From NCBI GenBank assembly GCA_046727175.1, contig JBKPCD010000141.1:1-31855 (forward strand): a stretch of 31,855 nucleotides of DNA, in the 5' to 3' direction. The DNA is from JBKPCD01 sp046727175 (GTDB lineage Bacteria; Acidobacteriota; Vicinamibacteria; Vicinamibacterales; 2-12-FULL-66-21). The position numbers were made by a program, and so were the translations under genes. The notes under the pieces were generated by a model, which worked only from the letters and a program-made list of their open reading frames with translations, ran no database searches and was not told the origin of the DNA. Positions 8,214-19,652 of this stretch are shown here, one piece after another. Every line of letters starts with the position of its first letter. Positions within the stretch are counted from its first letter, which is position 1.

Positions 8214-8542
8214 GCCTGAGTTCGCGGCCGATGGTCTGTATGTGGGGCGCGGGTGGACATCTTCACGCTCGCGCTTCGCGCGCGCATCTCTCGAGCAGGC
8301 GCATGCGAGCGGAGAGAGGCCAGCAGCACAACAGTGCGATACGATAGGCAGAGTAAAGTTTGAACGGCCGTGCTTGAACATCGGTGGGACCTTAACAACC
8401 CGCGATCGACTCGCGTCTTTCCTACGCTTCGTCGCCCGACCCGAGGGAGTCCTCGTTGGAAGCGTTCTTCTCACCGTATTGATCGTCGGGTATCGGTTCG
8501 GTGTCGTTTCCACGCGGGGTCGCACATTCGTGCGTCGAACGC

Positions 8543-10945
8543 ATGAGCTGGCCCCTCGCCGCCGGCGATGTGCTGGCGCACTATCGTGTGCTGTCGCCGC
8601 TTGGATCGGGCGGGATGGCGCAGGTCTATCTCGCCGAGGATATCCGCCTGGGGCGCCGACTTGCGTTGAAGGTGCTCTCGCCTCGCGCGCCCCGCGACGA
8701 GGAGCGGCTGCGCCGATTCCAGCGTGAGGCGCGCACGATCTCCGCGCTCAACCATCCCAACATCCTGACGGTGTACGACGTCGGGCACGACGGCCGGATG
8801 CAGTTCCTCGCCACCGAGTACATCGATGGCGTCACGCTCCGGACCGTCCTCGAACGCGGGCGGCTCGAGGTTCGTCAGGCGCTCACCATCGGCATCCAGA
8901 TCGCTCAGGCTGTGACGGCGGCGCACGGAGCGGGGGTCATTCATCGCGACTTGAAGCCCGAAAACGTGATGATACGCGCGGATGGCTACGTGAAGGTGCT
9001 GGATTTCGGGCTGGCGAAGCTCGCCGGCGGGGAACCCTTCGGCGCGAATGCCAATGCCACAACGCAGCTCGTCGAAACACGGGAAGGCGTCGTGATGGGC
9101 ACGTTCAACTACATGGCGCCTGAGCAGGCCCGCGGGAGCGATATCGATCCGCGAGCCGACCTGTTTGCACTGGGCGTTCTTCTGTACGAGATGATTACCG
9201 GTCACGCGCCCTTCGCGGGTGCAACCGCAGCGGACGTTGTCGGCGCCGTTCTCTACCTCGAACCGGAGCCGGTCGGACAGAGGGTCAACATTCCGAATGA
9301 GCTGGAACGGATCGTGATGACCGCGCTGCGTAAGGATAGGAACGAAAGATACCAGACGTGCGCGGAGCTGCTGCGGGATCTGAATACGCTCGCACGCGTG
9401 CTGGACTCCGGCAGTGACGTCAACCGGGTTGTCAGCCACACCACCGTCGTCACGAGGAGGAGCGGTGCCATGGCGGCCGCGACGTACACTGGCAGCGATC
9501 CCGCCTCACCCGTTGTGGAGGCACGGGCCGCGCGACGCCGTCGCACCCGGCGCGTCATTGACTCGCTCGCCGTGCTGCCGCTGGCGAACCAGAGTGAAGA
9601 CCAGGAGCTCGACTACTTCAGCGACGGCCTGACCGAGAGCCTCATCAACAACCTGTCTCAGATTCCCCGCCTGCGCGTGATGGCGCGCAGCACCGTCTTT
9701 CGATATAAGGGACAGCACCCGGATCCCAAGGGGGTCGGTCGGGACCTCGACGTGCAGGCCGTGCTCACGGGCCACGTGGTCGAGCGGGCGGGCACCTTCG
9801 TCGTCAGTGCGGAGCTCGTCGACGTCGGCGACGGATCACGTCTGTGGGGAACGGTATTGAACCGGCCTGCGGCAGATGTGTTCGTCCTTCAGGCGGAGAT
9901 CTCTGAAGAGCTGACGAACGCCCTGCGCCTGCGTTTGAGCCGCGACGAGAGAAAGCGCCTGGGCAAGCGCCACACGGTCAATGCCGAGGCCTACCAGCTG
10001 TATCTGCGGGGACGCTACTTCTTGAACATCCGCACCGGCGACGCGCTCAAGAAGGCGCGAACACTGCTCGAACGTGCGGTCGCGAGGGACCCTGAATACG
10101 CGCTGGCCCACACGGGCCTGGCGGATTGCTGCTCCCTGATCGCGGTCAGCCTCCGCGCGGTGTCTGGCAGCAGCCTGATTGGACAGGCCCGCGCAGCCAC
10201 GCTGAAAGCCCTGCAACTGGACGAAGGGCTTGCGGAGGGTCATGCCTCGCTCGCGTTCATCAAGTTCCGCTTCGACTGGGATTGGGCCGGGGCCGAAGCC
10301 GAATTCAGGCGGGCGCTCGACCTCAATCCGGGCCATGCTCCATCGCGACAGTGGTATGCGATGTTTCTCGCGTCCCGCTCGCGGTTCGATGAAGCGCTCA
10401 CGGAGATGAAGAGGGCGCTCGATCTCGATCCCCTGTCGCTCATCATCCAGAGCGGGATCGGGCGCATCCTCCACTTCGCGGGACGGCTCGACGAGGCGAT
10501 GGCGCAGTACGAGCACGTTCTCCAGACCAATCCGGAATTCGCACAGGCACACATCGATCTGGCGCTGACGCTGATGGCCCGAGCGGAGCTGGAGGCGGCG
10601 CGCGCCGAGCTGGCACGCGCCAACGAGCTCGCGGGTCAAGTGTCGACGATTCTGCTGCTCGAAGCGTGTTGTGCCGTGCGGGAAGGACACCTCGACGACG
10701 GATCCGCGGCCTTCCGCGATCTGCAGGAGCGCTACGATCGCGGCGCGGCCGGGGCAGACGATCTCGCGATGCTGGCGGCAGTTCTCGGTGACTGGCAGGC
10801 GGCGCTCACCTGGCTGACCGAAGCGTGCGCGCAACGGGCGCCGTTCCTCGGCTACGTGGATGTCGAGCCCGCCATGGTCCCGCTCCTTCAGGATACCGCC
10901 TGTCGCACGCTCCTTCGTCATCACGGGTTTCGCGCGGGCATGTAA
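8543..10945 (+). CDS. Ser/Thr protein kinase with TolB/FlgO-like region and TPR tail (kinase 1, no membrane segment)
   Basis: 800 residues. The Hanks-type kinase domain spans about 14-285: glycine loop GSGGMAQV (21-28), K43, HRDLKPEN (134-141), DFG (154-156), APE (192-194). The catalytic residues are intact, so it should be active. Residues 340-465 (SLAVLPLANQSEDQELDYFSDG and on) form the TolB/FlgO-like nucleotidyl-cyclase-associated region common in such proteins. TPR-type helices fill about 480-800. The linker 286-338 has no membrane helix, unlike kinases 2 and 4, so this one is probably cytoplasmic. I prefer ATG 8543 to the GTG at 8501 because homology begins just after it, though neither has a good Shine-Dalgarno sequence. 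It is convergent with the metallo-hydrolase gene. Target proteins are unknown. Confidence 0.88.
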   Translation: MSWPLAAGDVLAHYRVLSPLGSGGMAQVYLAEDIRLGRRLALKVLSPRAPRDEERLRRFQREARTISALNHPNILTVYDVGHDGRMQFLATEYIDGVTLRTVLERGRLEVRQALTIGIQIAQAVTAAHGAGVIHRDLKPENVMIRADGYVKVLDFGLAKLAGGEPFGANANATTQLVETREGVVMGTFNYMAPEQARGSDIDPRADLFALGVLLYEMITGHAPFAGATAADVVGAVLYLEPEPVGQRVNIPNELERIVMTALRKDRNERYQTCAELLRDLNTLARVLDSGSDVNRVVSHTTVVTRRSGAMAAATYTGSDPASPVVEARAARRRRTRRVIDSLAVLPLANQSEDQELDYFSDGLTESLINNLSQIPRLRVMARSTVFRYKGQHPDPKGVGRDLDVQAVLTGHVVERAGTFVVSAELVDVGDGSRLWGTVLNRPAADVFVLQAEISEELTNALRLRLSRDERKRLGKRHTVNAEAYQLYLRGRYFLNIRTGDALKKARTLLERAVARDPEYALAHTGLADCCSLIAVSLRAVSGSSLIGQARAATLKALQLDEGLAEGHASLAFIKFRFDWDWAGAEAEFRRALDLNPGHAPSRQWYAMFLASRSRFDEALTEMKRALDLDPLSLIIQSGIGRILHFAGRLDEAMAQYEHVLQTNPEFAQAHIDLALTLMARAELEAARAELARANELAGQVSTILLLEACCAVREGHLDDGSAAFRDLQERYDRGAAGADDLAMLAAVLGDWQAALTWLTEACAQRAPFLGYVDVEPAMVPLLQDTACRTLLRHHGFRAGM

Positions 10946-10974
10946 CTCGGCACCTCATTCGCCGCGCTGACCGA

Positions 10975-11002
10975 ACCAGATGCGCCAACGCCAGAATCTG
11001 GT
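10975..11002. other. Weak hairpin between convergent genes
   Basis: accagat (10975-10981) and atctggt (10996-11002) pair across 14 nt in the 140-bp gap between kinase 1 and the metallo-hydrolase gene. There is no T-run. It might help stop both transcripts. Confidence 0.25.
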
Positions 11003-11085
11003 CGTCTAGAGGCAATGACACACGGCAGCCACCTGGACACCGTCGGGCGATTCAGCGACCGGGCCGCTCAGCTGTATCCGCGATC

Positions 11086-12033
11086 CTACTGCGACTCGTT
11101 GTAGGCCGAGCGAGCCAGCGCGGCGAGGCCGTTCGCACGTGGCCACTGCGGATGTTGCGCCTGGAGTTCGGCCTGCACGGCCGACGCCGTCTCGTCGGCT
11201 GAGCGCCCCTGAGCCTTGAGCGCCAGCGTACGAATGCGCACGCTTTCAAGAATGCCGCGGTTCGCCGCGATCATGCCTCCCGGCCCGACTGCTCCGTGTG
11301 ATGGCACGACCGTCTGAGGCTTCATGGTGTCGAACGTAGCGAGAGCCGCCAGCCAGGCCTTCATGCTCGACACGGCGCCGGCGGCGAGGAACGACTCGTT
11401 CATCACCACGTCGCCGGCAAAGAGCACGCCGTCACCTTCGACGAAGAAGCCCGTGTCCCCTCGAGTATGCGTCGGGCCGACGACGACGAATCGTATGCGG
11501 ACGCCGCCAAGGTCGAGCACGTACTCGCGGTCGAATGTGATGTCCGCGCGGCGTCTCGCCGCGTCCTTCAGGATCTCCGCAGTGATCGGCGATCGGCCAG
11601 CGAACATCTGGATCATCTGCATGCCGCCCTGCTCGAACTCGGCCTCCTGCACCGTGGAGTTTACATACTTCGCAGTCGCCGGAAATGCGATGTAGCCAGT
11701 GGTGTGTTCGGGGTGGAAATGTGTGGACGCGATATAGAGCTCAGAATCCTTGCCGATCTTGGCCGCCTCCCTGAGGACCGTCTCCCCGTTGCGGCGGCCA
11801 AGCCCCGGATCGATGACCAGTGTCGCCCGCGAGCCGACGACGATACCGACGTTGGGTACGAGCGGCACGTTGCCGTCCGGAATGACGTAGGTGTGATCTG
11901 CCAGCTTGACGGTCGCATTTTCTTTCACGAGCGGATCCGCTGCCGGCCCTGGGCCGCGTTGAGCCGACAGACTCGACGCGAGGAGTAAAGAAAGGAGTGA
12001 CGACAAGAGGATCGCGACCGGTAGGCGGCACAT
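11086..12033 (-). CDS. Secreted metallo-beta-lactamase-fold hydrolase
   Basis: 315 residues from ATG 12033; an in-frame GTG at 12057 would add 8 residues ahead of the signal peptide. Residues 1-25 are a clear signal peptide (MCRLPVAILLSSLL...SLSAQ). Metal ligands of the fold are visible: H105, H107, H110 (THFHPEH), H189 (THTRGD), D208 (AGDVV) and H246 (PSHG). The usual HxHxDH motif is HxHxEH here (E109). It is probably a periplasmic or exported hydrolase; the substrate is unknown, and the beta-lactamase fold does not imply antibiotic resistance. It is divergent from the small secreted protein gene at 12166. No Shine-Dalgarno sequence precedes the ATG; a TAGAAT box lies 7 nt upstream, so the message may be leaderless. 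Confidence 0.85.
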   Translation of the reverse strand: MCRLPVAILLSSLLSLLLASSLSAQRGPGPAADPLVKENATVKLADHTYVIPDGNVPLVPNVGIVVGSRATLVIDPGLGRRNGETVLREAAKIGKDSELYIASTHFHPEHTTGYIAFPATAKYVNSTVQEAEFEQGGMQMIQMFAGRSPITAEILKDAARRRADITFDREYVLDLGGVRIRFVVVGPTHTRGDTGFFVEGDGVLFAGDVVMNESFLAAGAVSSMKAWLAALATFDTMKPQTVVPSHGAVGPGGMIAANRGILESVRIRTLALKAQGRSADETASAVQAELQAQHPQWPRANGLAALARSAYNESQ

Positions 12034-12040
12034 GGTGGAA

Positions 12041-12046
12041 ATTCTA
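12041..12046 (-). promoter_or_regulatory. Possible -10 box of the metallo-hydrolase gene
   Basis: TAGAAT on the minus strand, one mismatch from TATAAT, lies 7 nt before the ATG at 12033. I see no good -35 box at 16-18 nt. If real, the transcript would start at or next to the start codon. Confidence 0.3.
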
Positions 12047-12113
12047 TTCGATGGCACTCCGGTCGGTGACGACGGGCGGACAATACTTCAGCGTGGCGGA
12101 AGCAGCGCTCTCA

Positions 12114-12142
12114 TTGACTTGCCCACGGGCGCCGCGTAGGAT
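12114..12142 (+). promoter_or_regulatory. Sigma70-like promoter of the secreted protein / kinase 2 operon
   Basis: TTGACT (12114-12119) and TAGGAT (12137-12142) are 17 nt apart. The -35 box and its next two bases (TTGACTTG) are identical to the promoter of the SDR operon. A start near 12149 would give a leader of about 17 nt before ATG 12166. Confidence 0.45.
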
Positions 12143-12165
12143 GGCTCTGCCTTTCCCCCCAACTG

Positions 12166-12560
12166 ATGCGAACCCGCGTCCTCCTCCACGCGATCGGGAC
12201 TCTTGTCCTTCTCTGGCCGGCGACGGCCGCTTCGCAGAAGCCTGTCGAGTGCAGCCGCAATCCGGATCAGTCGCGGTGGTTCTTTCGGGCCGGCTCAGCC
12301 CCTATGTCGAGGTCGCTCGAGGACCCCGGCCGGATGATGGCGCAGGGAAACTACGGGGGAGATATCAAGCCCGCAGACGGGAACGGCGACGCCCTCGGCG
12401 ACTGCACGGTGTTCGACTGGTCCGGCGATCCGAAGGACAACACGCCGCCGGTGAAGCCGGTGCCCGAGTCGCGGTGTGAGTTGTACAACTTCAAGCCCCA
12501 GGGCAGCCCTTCCGGGATCGACGGCCGGTTCCACCTCGCGTCGGACCCCCGGCCTCCGAA

Positions 12561-12564
<4 letters not shown>
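12166..12564 (+). CDS. Small secreted protein of unknown function, coupled to kinase 2
   Basis: 132 residues with an N-terminal signal peptide (hydrophobic 5-21, then AASQ). The mature part of about 109 residues is Gly/Pro/Asp-rich with three cysteines (C29, C80, C104) and no domain I recognise. Its TGA overlaps the kinase 2 start in the sequence ATGA (12561-12564), so the two are translationally coupled. That arrangement suggests, without proving, that the protein works with the membrane-bound kinase, for example outside the membrane. No Shine-Dalgarno sequence is obvious. The signal peptide and tight coupling argue that it is a real gene. Confidence 0.65.
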
Positions 12565-15068
<2,504 letters not shown>

Positions 15069-15133
15069 CTCTCCACCTGATCGTTGCTGCCGGGGGTATG
15101 CTGCCGTGAAGCGTCGTTCCCTTTTCCTTTGAC

Positions 15134-17671
15134 TCATCCCGGTTCGTGTTGTGACGAGGGCGGAACGCCGCCGGTGGCGCCACCCTCCAATCCCACTGCG
15201 CGCAGAATCCGCCGGAACCGCGGATCCTCGTGCAGGGAGACGAACACCGGATCGACTCCGACGCCGACCATCTCCGGCAGCCGCAGCTCACACGCTCGAG
15301 TCAGGTATCCGAGGGCTCGATCGACATCGCCGAGACCGACGAACGCCTCCGCGAAATCATACGGGGACACCTCCTCCTGCGTGGTGGCCCGCTCCTTCAT
15401 TTCATCGATGACGCGCAGCGCGTCATCCGCTCGTCCGTTCTACGCCCGAACGAACGCCAGACCAGAGAGAAGCGTCGGCGACTCTCGGCTCGCGCGCGTG
15501 AGCAGATCGATCGACGCTTCCCCTCGCCCGGCAAAATGCTGCGCCATCCCAAGAAAGTACTGCGCCGGCTCGGACTGAGACTCGAGCTCGAGCGCGGCCA
15601 ACGAGGCGGCGATCGCCCGCTCGAATTCGCCCGCAACGTACGACACGCTGGCCACAGCCACGAGTGTCTTTGGCGCAACCGGGTCCAGTTGCGCGGCGAA
15701 CTCGACCTGCTCGAGGGCCGCCTGGTGATCACCGAGCCAGGACGCGCACCGGGCCAGGCCTCTCAGCGCTTTCACCGAATTGGGATTCAACTGGAGCGCC
15801 TGGCTGAATTCCAGGCCGGCGCGGTGCAGATCCCACTCGAGCGTGGCGATCATTCCAAGACACGCGCGGGCGTCATCCAGCGTGGGGTCGAGCTTGATGG
15901 CCTCGAGCGCTGCGGCCTTGGCTTTCGGCAACGCTTCAGAACGGGCGATCAGGCGAAAGGGCGCAGCAGAGTAATACCACTCGGCCAGTGCGGCGTGCGC
16001 GCGCCCGTGCGCGGGATCTTTCTGGACGGCGCTCGAGAGGTACTGGAAGCTGCGCCGCAGACCGTCGAGCGTCACGCGATCAAGGAAGTACCTGCCGCGC
16101 AGGTACGCCTCGTTCGCAGCGCGATCGTGGGACCATGCCGCGGCCCGACGTTTGCGATCCGCCGGCGTCAGTTCGAGTTGCAACGTGATCGCCATTGTCG
16201 CGGCGATGTCGTTCTGCGCCCGCAGCACGTCATCCAATGGACAGTCGTAGGTCTCGCTCCACAACACGAGCCCGGTCGCCGCTTGCACGAGATCGAGGCG
16301 CACCTCCACGCGTTCGGCGCTGCCCGAAACGTGCCCGCGAATCACGCCATCGACGCCGAGCGTGTGCGCGACGACGGCGAGATCGCGACGGTGGTCTTCG
16401 AAGCGGAGCGATGAGGCACGCGAGATCACACGAAGCGGCCGGATGGCGGATAACGCGGAGGTCAGCGCATCGGTCAGCCCGTCCGGGACGTACTCTTCCA
16501 GCGTGTCGGGAGAGAGGTTCTCGAATGGCAGCACCACGAGACGGCGGATGGATCGGGCGCCGGCCTTTGGCTGCGCCTGACGCGACTTCCGTCGCAGCCG
16601 CGCCGTCGTAGGTAACGACCTGAGCACGTCGAGCAACTCTTCGAGGCGTTGCCAGCGTTCGTCAGGATTCCTGACGAGACACTTCCGAATGACACGCCCG
16701 AGCGCCTGAGCGCCCGATCCTGTGGCCGGCAGCGGAGCGGGATCGCAGCGAAGAATGGCAGCGACGAGCGCTGGTACTGTCGCACCGTTGAACGGCCGCC
16801 GCCCGCTGAACATTTCGTACAGCAGCGCACCGAACGAAAAGATGTCCGAACGGACGTCGCCACCCTGGTTCTCGAGCTGCTCTGGCGCCATGTAGGGAAG
16901 CGTTCCGGCAACGCCTTGCCGGCTGAGAACCGTCGGGGATGTGTCTGTGTCCTCGTACGCCAGATCCAGCGGCCTGGCAAGGCCGAAGTCGAGGACCTTC
17001 GCGCCGTTCGCCGTCACCATGACGTTGCTCGGTTTCAGGTCGCCGTGCAGCAGCCCGCATCGATGCGCCTCGGCCAGCGCCTCGGCGATTTGTGTGCCGT
17101 AGCGAATCACCTGTTCCGGTGGGAAGGGGCCGCGTTCGAGCTGCTCTCGAATGGTTTCACCGGCGAGGAATTCCATCACGAGGTAGTCCATGCCTTCGTG
17201 ATGGCCGATGTCGTACAGCGTGCAGATGTGGGGGTGATTGAGGCGCGAGATCGCCTTGGCCTCTCGCTCGAAATATCGGCGAGCCCGAGTGTCCGGCACC
17301 AAGGTCTCCGGGAGCAGCTTGATGGCCACAGGACGACCCAGCCGCGTATCGCGAGCCTTGTACACTTCCCCCATTCCACCGGCGCCGAGCAGCATCACCA
17401 GCTCGTAGACACCGATCCGCGAACCCGGTTCGAGCGGAACAAGTCGGGCGCCGACGGGCCTTGCCGCTCCAGCCGCCGCGGCGAGCTCCACGGCTGGACC
17501 ATCGAAGAAGGCGTGCATGGCGACGCCGTGCCGCAGCAGCGATTCGACCTCGTGCCGCAGCGTTTCATCGCCAGCACACTCGTTCTCGAGAAAATGATCG
17601 CGCGCCTCCCCGTCACGCTCCAGTGCCGCGTGATAGAGCGACTCGACGCGTCGCGATCGTTCGGGAGGCAT
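15134..17671 (-). pseudogene. Ser/Thr protein kinase-TPR gene interrupted by an in-frame TAG (kinase 3)
   Basis: The frame from ATG 17671 codes 743 residues to a TAG at 15442-15440. The same frame then continues for 101 more codons to 15134 with clear family homology (NGRADDALRVIDEMKERA, then VSPYDFAEAFVGLGDVDRALGYL and DPVFVSLHEDPRFRRIL). That is the usual end of these kinase-TPR proteins. So one nonsense codon cuts the last TPRs; CAG to TAG is the simplest origin. The kinase domain is about 88-352: GAGGMGEV (96-103), K118, HGDLKPSN (209-216), DFG (228-230), APE (262-264). The catalytic-loop Arg is Gly. There is an N-terminal helical region (1-85), no membrane helix, a TolB/FlgO-like region (about 375-500) and TPRs. 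The 743-residue product may still be made and active. Confidence 0.82.
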
Positions 17672-17695
17672 GGCTCGAAGAGATTGTAGTTCTGC

Positions 17696-17717
17696 CTTCT
17701 CACTCGACAGTGAGAAG
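17696..17717. promoter_or_regulatory. Perfect dyad upstream of kinase 3
   Basis: Arms cttctcact (17696-17704) and agtgagaag (17709-17717) are perfect complements around cgac. The site is 25-46 bp before the kinase 3 start and about 80 bp after the cupin stop on the same strand. It could be an operator or an RNA hairpin; there is no T-run to support an intrinsic terminator. Confidence 0.4.
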
Positions 17718-17796
17718 TAGCATTCGGAACATGAACGTTTCCCGCAAGCAGTTTCGACTCACCGCGCTCGACGGACTCAGGCAGCTCGTTGCGCGA

Positions 17797-18294
17797 CTAC
17801 TTCTTCGCAGGCGCCTGTCCCGCCTCCACCAGCTTGAGATCGAACGCTCCGTTGCTCTCGACGAAGAACAGACATTCCGACCCCTTGTCACAGGACGTCG
17901 TGTGCCGGTAGTTCCCGCCTGGCTGCATCAGGTACGAACCGGGTCCGAGACGGAATTCGGGCTTCCCCTCTGGCTGTTGAATGTACGTGCCCGACACGAA
18001 CACAACCTTGATGTCATGCGTGTGCGTGTGGAGCGGCGCGGCAAACCCGGCCGGAAGCTTGAAGAACGCACCGAATGCTCCTTTCGTGTGGTCGCCCCAC
18101 AGATCAGCGACCTTGACGCCAGGAGCGCCCTTGGGATCCAGATCGGTCCATTTCAGCTCACCTGCAGGCATGACAATCGGTTTCCTTGCCGACGAAGTCG
18201 CGGCCTTCTTTGTCTTCTTCGCTTCAGGCTCCTGCGCCCCTACCGCTGTTCCCAGGGTCAAGACCGCGGTGACCACCAGTACAAGCGCTCGCAT
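17797..18294 (-). CDS. Secreted cupin-domain protein
   Basis: 165 residues. A signal peptide (1-20, ending AVGA-Q) is followed by a Lys-rich linker and a single cupin barrel. The first cupin motif shows H89, H91 and H93 (PLHTHTHD) and the second G119, P125 and H131 (GSYLMQPGGNYRHTT), so a metal site is likely. Two cysteines (C135, C141) lie just after it. It resembles the ChrR/DUF4437-like cupins in pattern, but I cannot name a substrate. The start is firm: AGGAGG (18305-18300) is 5 nt before ATG 18294. A REP pair lies upstream at 18361-18415. It precedes kinase 3 in the same direction (125-bp gap). Confidence 0.82.
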   Translation of the reverse strand: MRALVLVVTAVLTLGTAVGAQEPEAKKTKKAATSSARKPIVMPAGELKWTDLDPKGAPGVKVADLWGDHTKGAFGAFFKLPAGFAAPLHTHTHDIKVVFVSGTYIQQPEGKPEFRLGPGSYLMQPGGNYRHTTSCDKGSECLFFVESNGAFDLKLVEAGQAPAKK

Positions 18295-18360
18295 TGAATC
18301 CTCCTCGGACGTGATCCTTTTTCGTTCGATGCTCGTCTATACGGTATTCTCTTCTGCCGC

Positions 18361-18415
18361 TGTAGAGCGGCGCCTTCAGGCCCCGCTCAGCGCGGGCTAA
18401 AGCCCGCGCTCTACA
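18361..18415. repeat. Paired REP-like element (BIME-like)
   Basis: Two hairpins lie tail to tail inside an outer inverted repeat tgtagag...ctctaca. Hairpin one (18365-18388) pairs gagcgg with ccgctc and gcc with ggc around ttca, with one mismatch. Hairpin two (18389-18410) pairs agcgcgggc with gcccgcgct perfectly around taaa. Each unit carries GTAG at its outer 5' end (plus strand for one, minus for the other), the REP signature. It sits between the SagB stop (18428) and the cupin start (18294). Confidence 0.75.
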
Positions 18416-18427
18416 TGGCAAACCGAG

Positions 18428-19624
18428 TCAACTTCGGGTCTCGTCCCCATTGTTGGCGCGCGAGATTCGCTTGGCATGACGAGGTGCCGTCATTGTCGGC
18501 GTCTCGTTCGTGCCAGGCCATGGCGCCCAATCCACGCCGTCGGGACGCATGCCCACGCCGGCAGCATACAACACCGACTCGGAGACACCATCGATCCCGA
18601 GATCCCGCTCGATCCGGCTGTCTGCCAGCGCCATCGTGCAGAACGGCGCCAGCCCGAGCCACGTGGCGACGAGACAGAACGTCTGACACAGATGTCCCGC
18701 CTCGGCGAGGATCGCGCGATACGCGCGGGCGTACGGATAGCGCCACTGCACGCGTTCGAAAACAGCGGTCATGAGCAGGAGCGCTGCCGCGTCTTCATAC
18801 CAAGGTTGACCGGGCAGATAGTCGGCGATCCGTGGCGCCCGCGATCGCGTCATTGGTGCGAGCCGGTGAGTGTCAGGATTGTAGTGATACAAACCGGGCT
18901 GAAGGGTGCCGACGTTCCGCGCATGAACGTACACTTCGATGCTGTGCCTCGCGCCGCCGGAGGGTGACGTTTTGAGGGCGAAGCGTCCGAGGCGCGGCAC
19001 TTCGATCCACCCGTGCACGCCCCACGTCAGCTGAAGCAGCGTCGCCAGACCGGACAACGGCAGTGAACGACGGCTGAACCGGCGCCACGTCCTGCGCGCG
19101 AGCAGGACGGACGGCAGCTCTCCATCGACGCGCGCGCGCGGCAACGGAACGCCCTCAACAGCATCGGGCTTGAGTGGTGATGGCAGCGGGCGCGTGCGCG
19201 CGCGTGCGCAGGCATCACCGAGTTGATCGGTCCCAGCCGAGTTGAAGGCGACATCCTTCGTGGCAAGGTGAAAGAATCCTGCGGTTGGATTCCACGTACC
19301 CCACCGGCTCAACTCGGCGTCCACCTTCCGCGGCTCGTCGGTGGATCGCGTCACGAATGTCCGATCGACCATCAGATCGATCAGACGGCGGAGGAGCCGT
19401 CGCTCTTCGAGCGAACGGGCCCCCGAGAGGTTATCCAGGGTTCGCCAGTCGGCGAGTTCATCGAGCACCTCGATGACCAGCGGCGAACCACGCACCACCA
19501 CTCCCGTCGCATAGTTGAGCACGACGAGCTGGCCATCGTGCCAGAAGGACACGACGTGCGGCGCGCGCCGGAACTCGGGCGGAGTGCGCCGCCGCCGTCG
19601 AAGGTCTTTCACCGAGGCAGCCAT
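18428..19624 (-). CDS. SagB-type peptide dehydrogenase (nitroreductase-fold, FMN)
   Basis: 398 residues. About 170-375 is a SagB/ThcOx nitroreductase domain: LARRTWRRFS (175-184), the FMN-contact region KTSPSGGARHSIEVYV (218-233), GLYHYNPDTHRL (244-255) and EAGHLCQTFCLVATWLGLAP (308-327). Residues 20-110 look like a winged-helix/PqqD-like peptide-recognition module (VSFWHDGQLVVLNYATG, then Leu-rich helices). Known SagB enzymes oxidise azolines to azoles in peptide natural products (TOMM/LAP pathways), usually with a YcaO cyclodehydratase; no YcaO is in this window. It lies 28 bp downstream of the 87-residue protein gene, whose product is a possible partner. The start is ATG 19624 with a poor Shine-Dalgarno sequence. 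The role as a peptide-modifying enzyme is inferred from family. Confidence 0.85.
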   Translation of the reverse strand: MAASVKDLRRRRRTPPEFRRAPHVVSFWHDGQLVVLNYATGVVVRGSPLVIEVLDELADWRTLDNLSGARSLEERRLLRRLIDLMVDRTFVTRSTDEPRKVDAELSRWGTWNPTAGFFHLATKDVAFNSAGTDQLGDACARARTRPLPSPLKPDAVEGVPLPRARVDGELPSVLLARRTWRRFSRRSLPLSGLATLLQLTWGVHGWIEVPRLGRFALKTSPSGGARHSIEVYVHARNVGTLQPGLYHYNPDTHRLAPMTRSRAPRIADYLPGQPWYEDAAALLLMTAVFERVQWRYPYARAYRAILAEAGHLCQTFCLVATWLGLAPFCTMALADSRIERDLGIDGVSESVLYAAGVGMRPDGVDWAPWPGTNETPTMTAPRHAKRISRANNGDETRS

Positions 19625-19652
19625 GCGGAGAATTCGAGTACGGACGGCGGTC

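Larger units (their letters stand above)
8126..8542. other. 417-bp intergenic region with a dispersed repeat and a possible gene remnant
   Basis: It contains the repeat element at 8141-8207 and a reading-frame stretch at about 8395-8520. Translated on the plus strand the latter gives a hydrophobic segment (GVLVGSVLLTVLIVGYRF) preceded by LASFLRFVARPE. This resembles the first helix of an RbsC-type sugar ABC permease, but it has no start, no ribosome-binding site and no continuation. I could not identify a convincing promoter for the kinase gene that follows. Confidence 0.5.

Noticed and set aside
9836..10924. 362-codon minus-strand frame opposite kinase 1
   Set aside because: Shadow of the TPR region; no domain or start signal.
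11086..12033. Antibiotic-resistance beta-lactamase
   Set aside because: Only the fold and metal ligands are shared; the sequence is not close to true beta-lactamases and carries HxHxEH.
15230..17689. Two long plus-strand open frames (394 and 346 codons) opposite kinase 3
   Set aside because: They mirror the kinase coding sequence; their translations are Arg-rich without recognisable domains.
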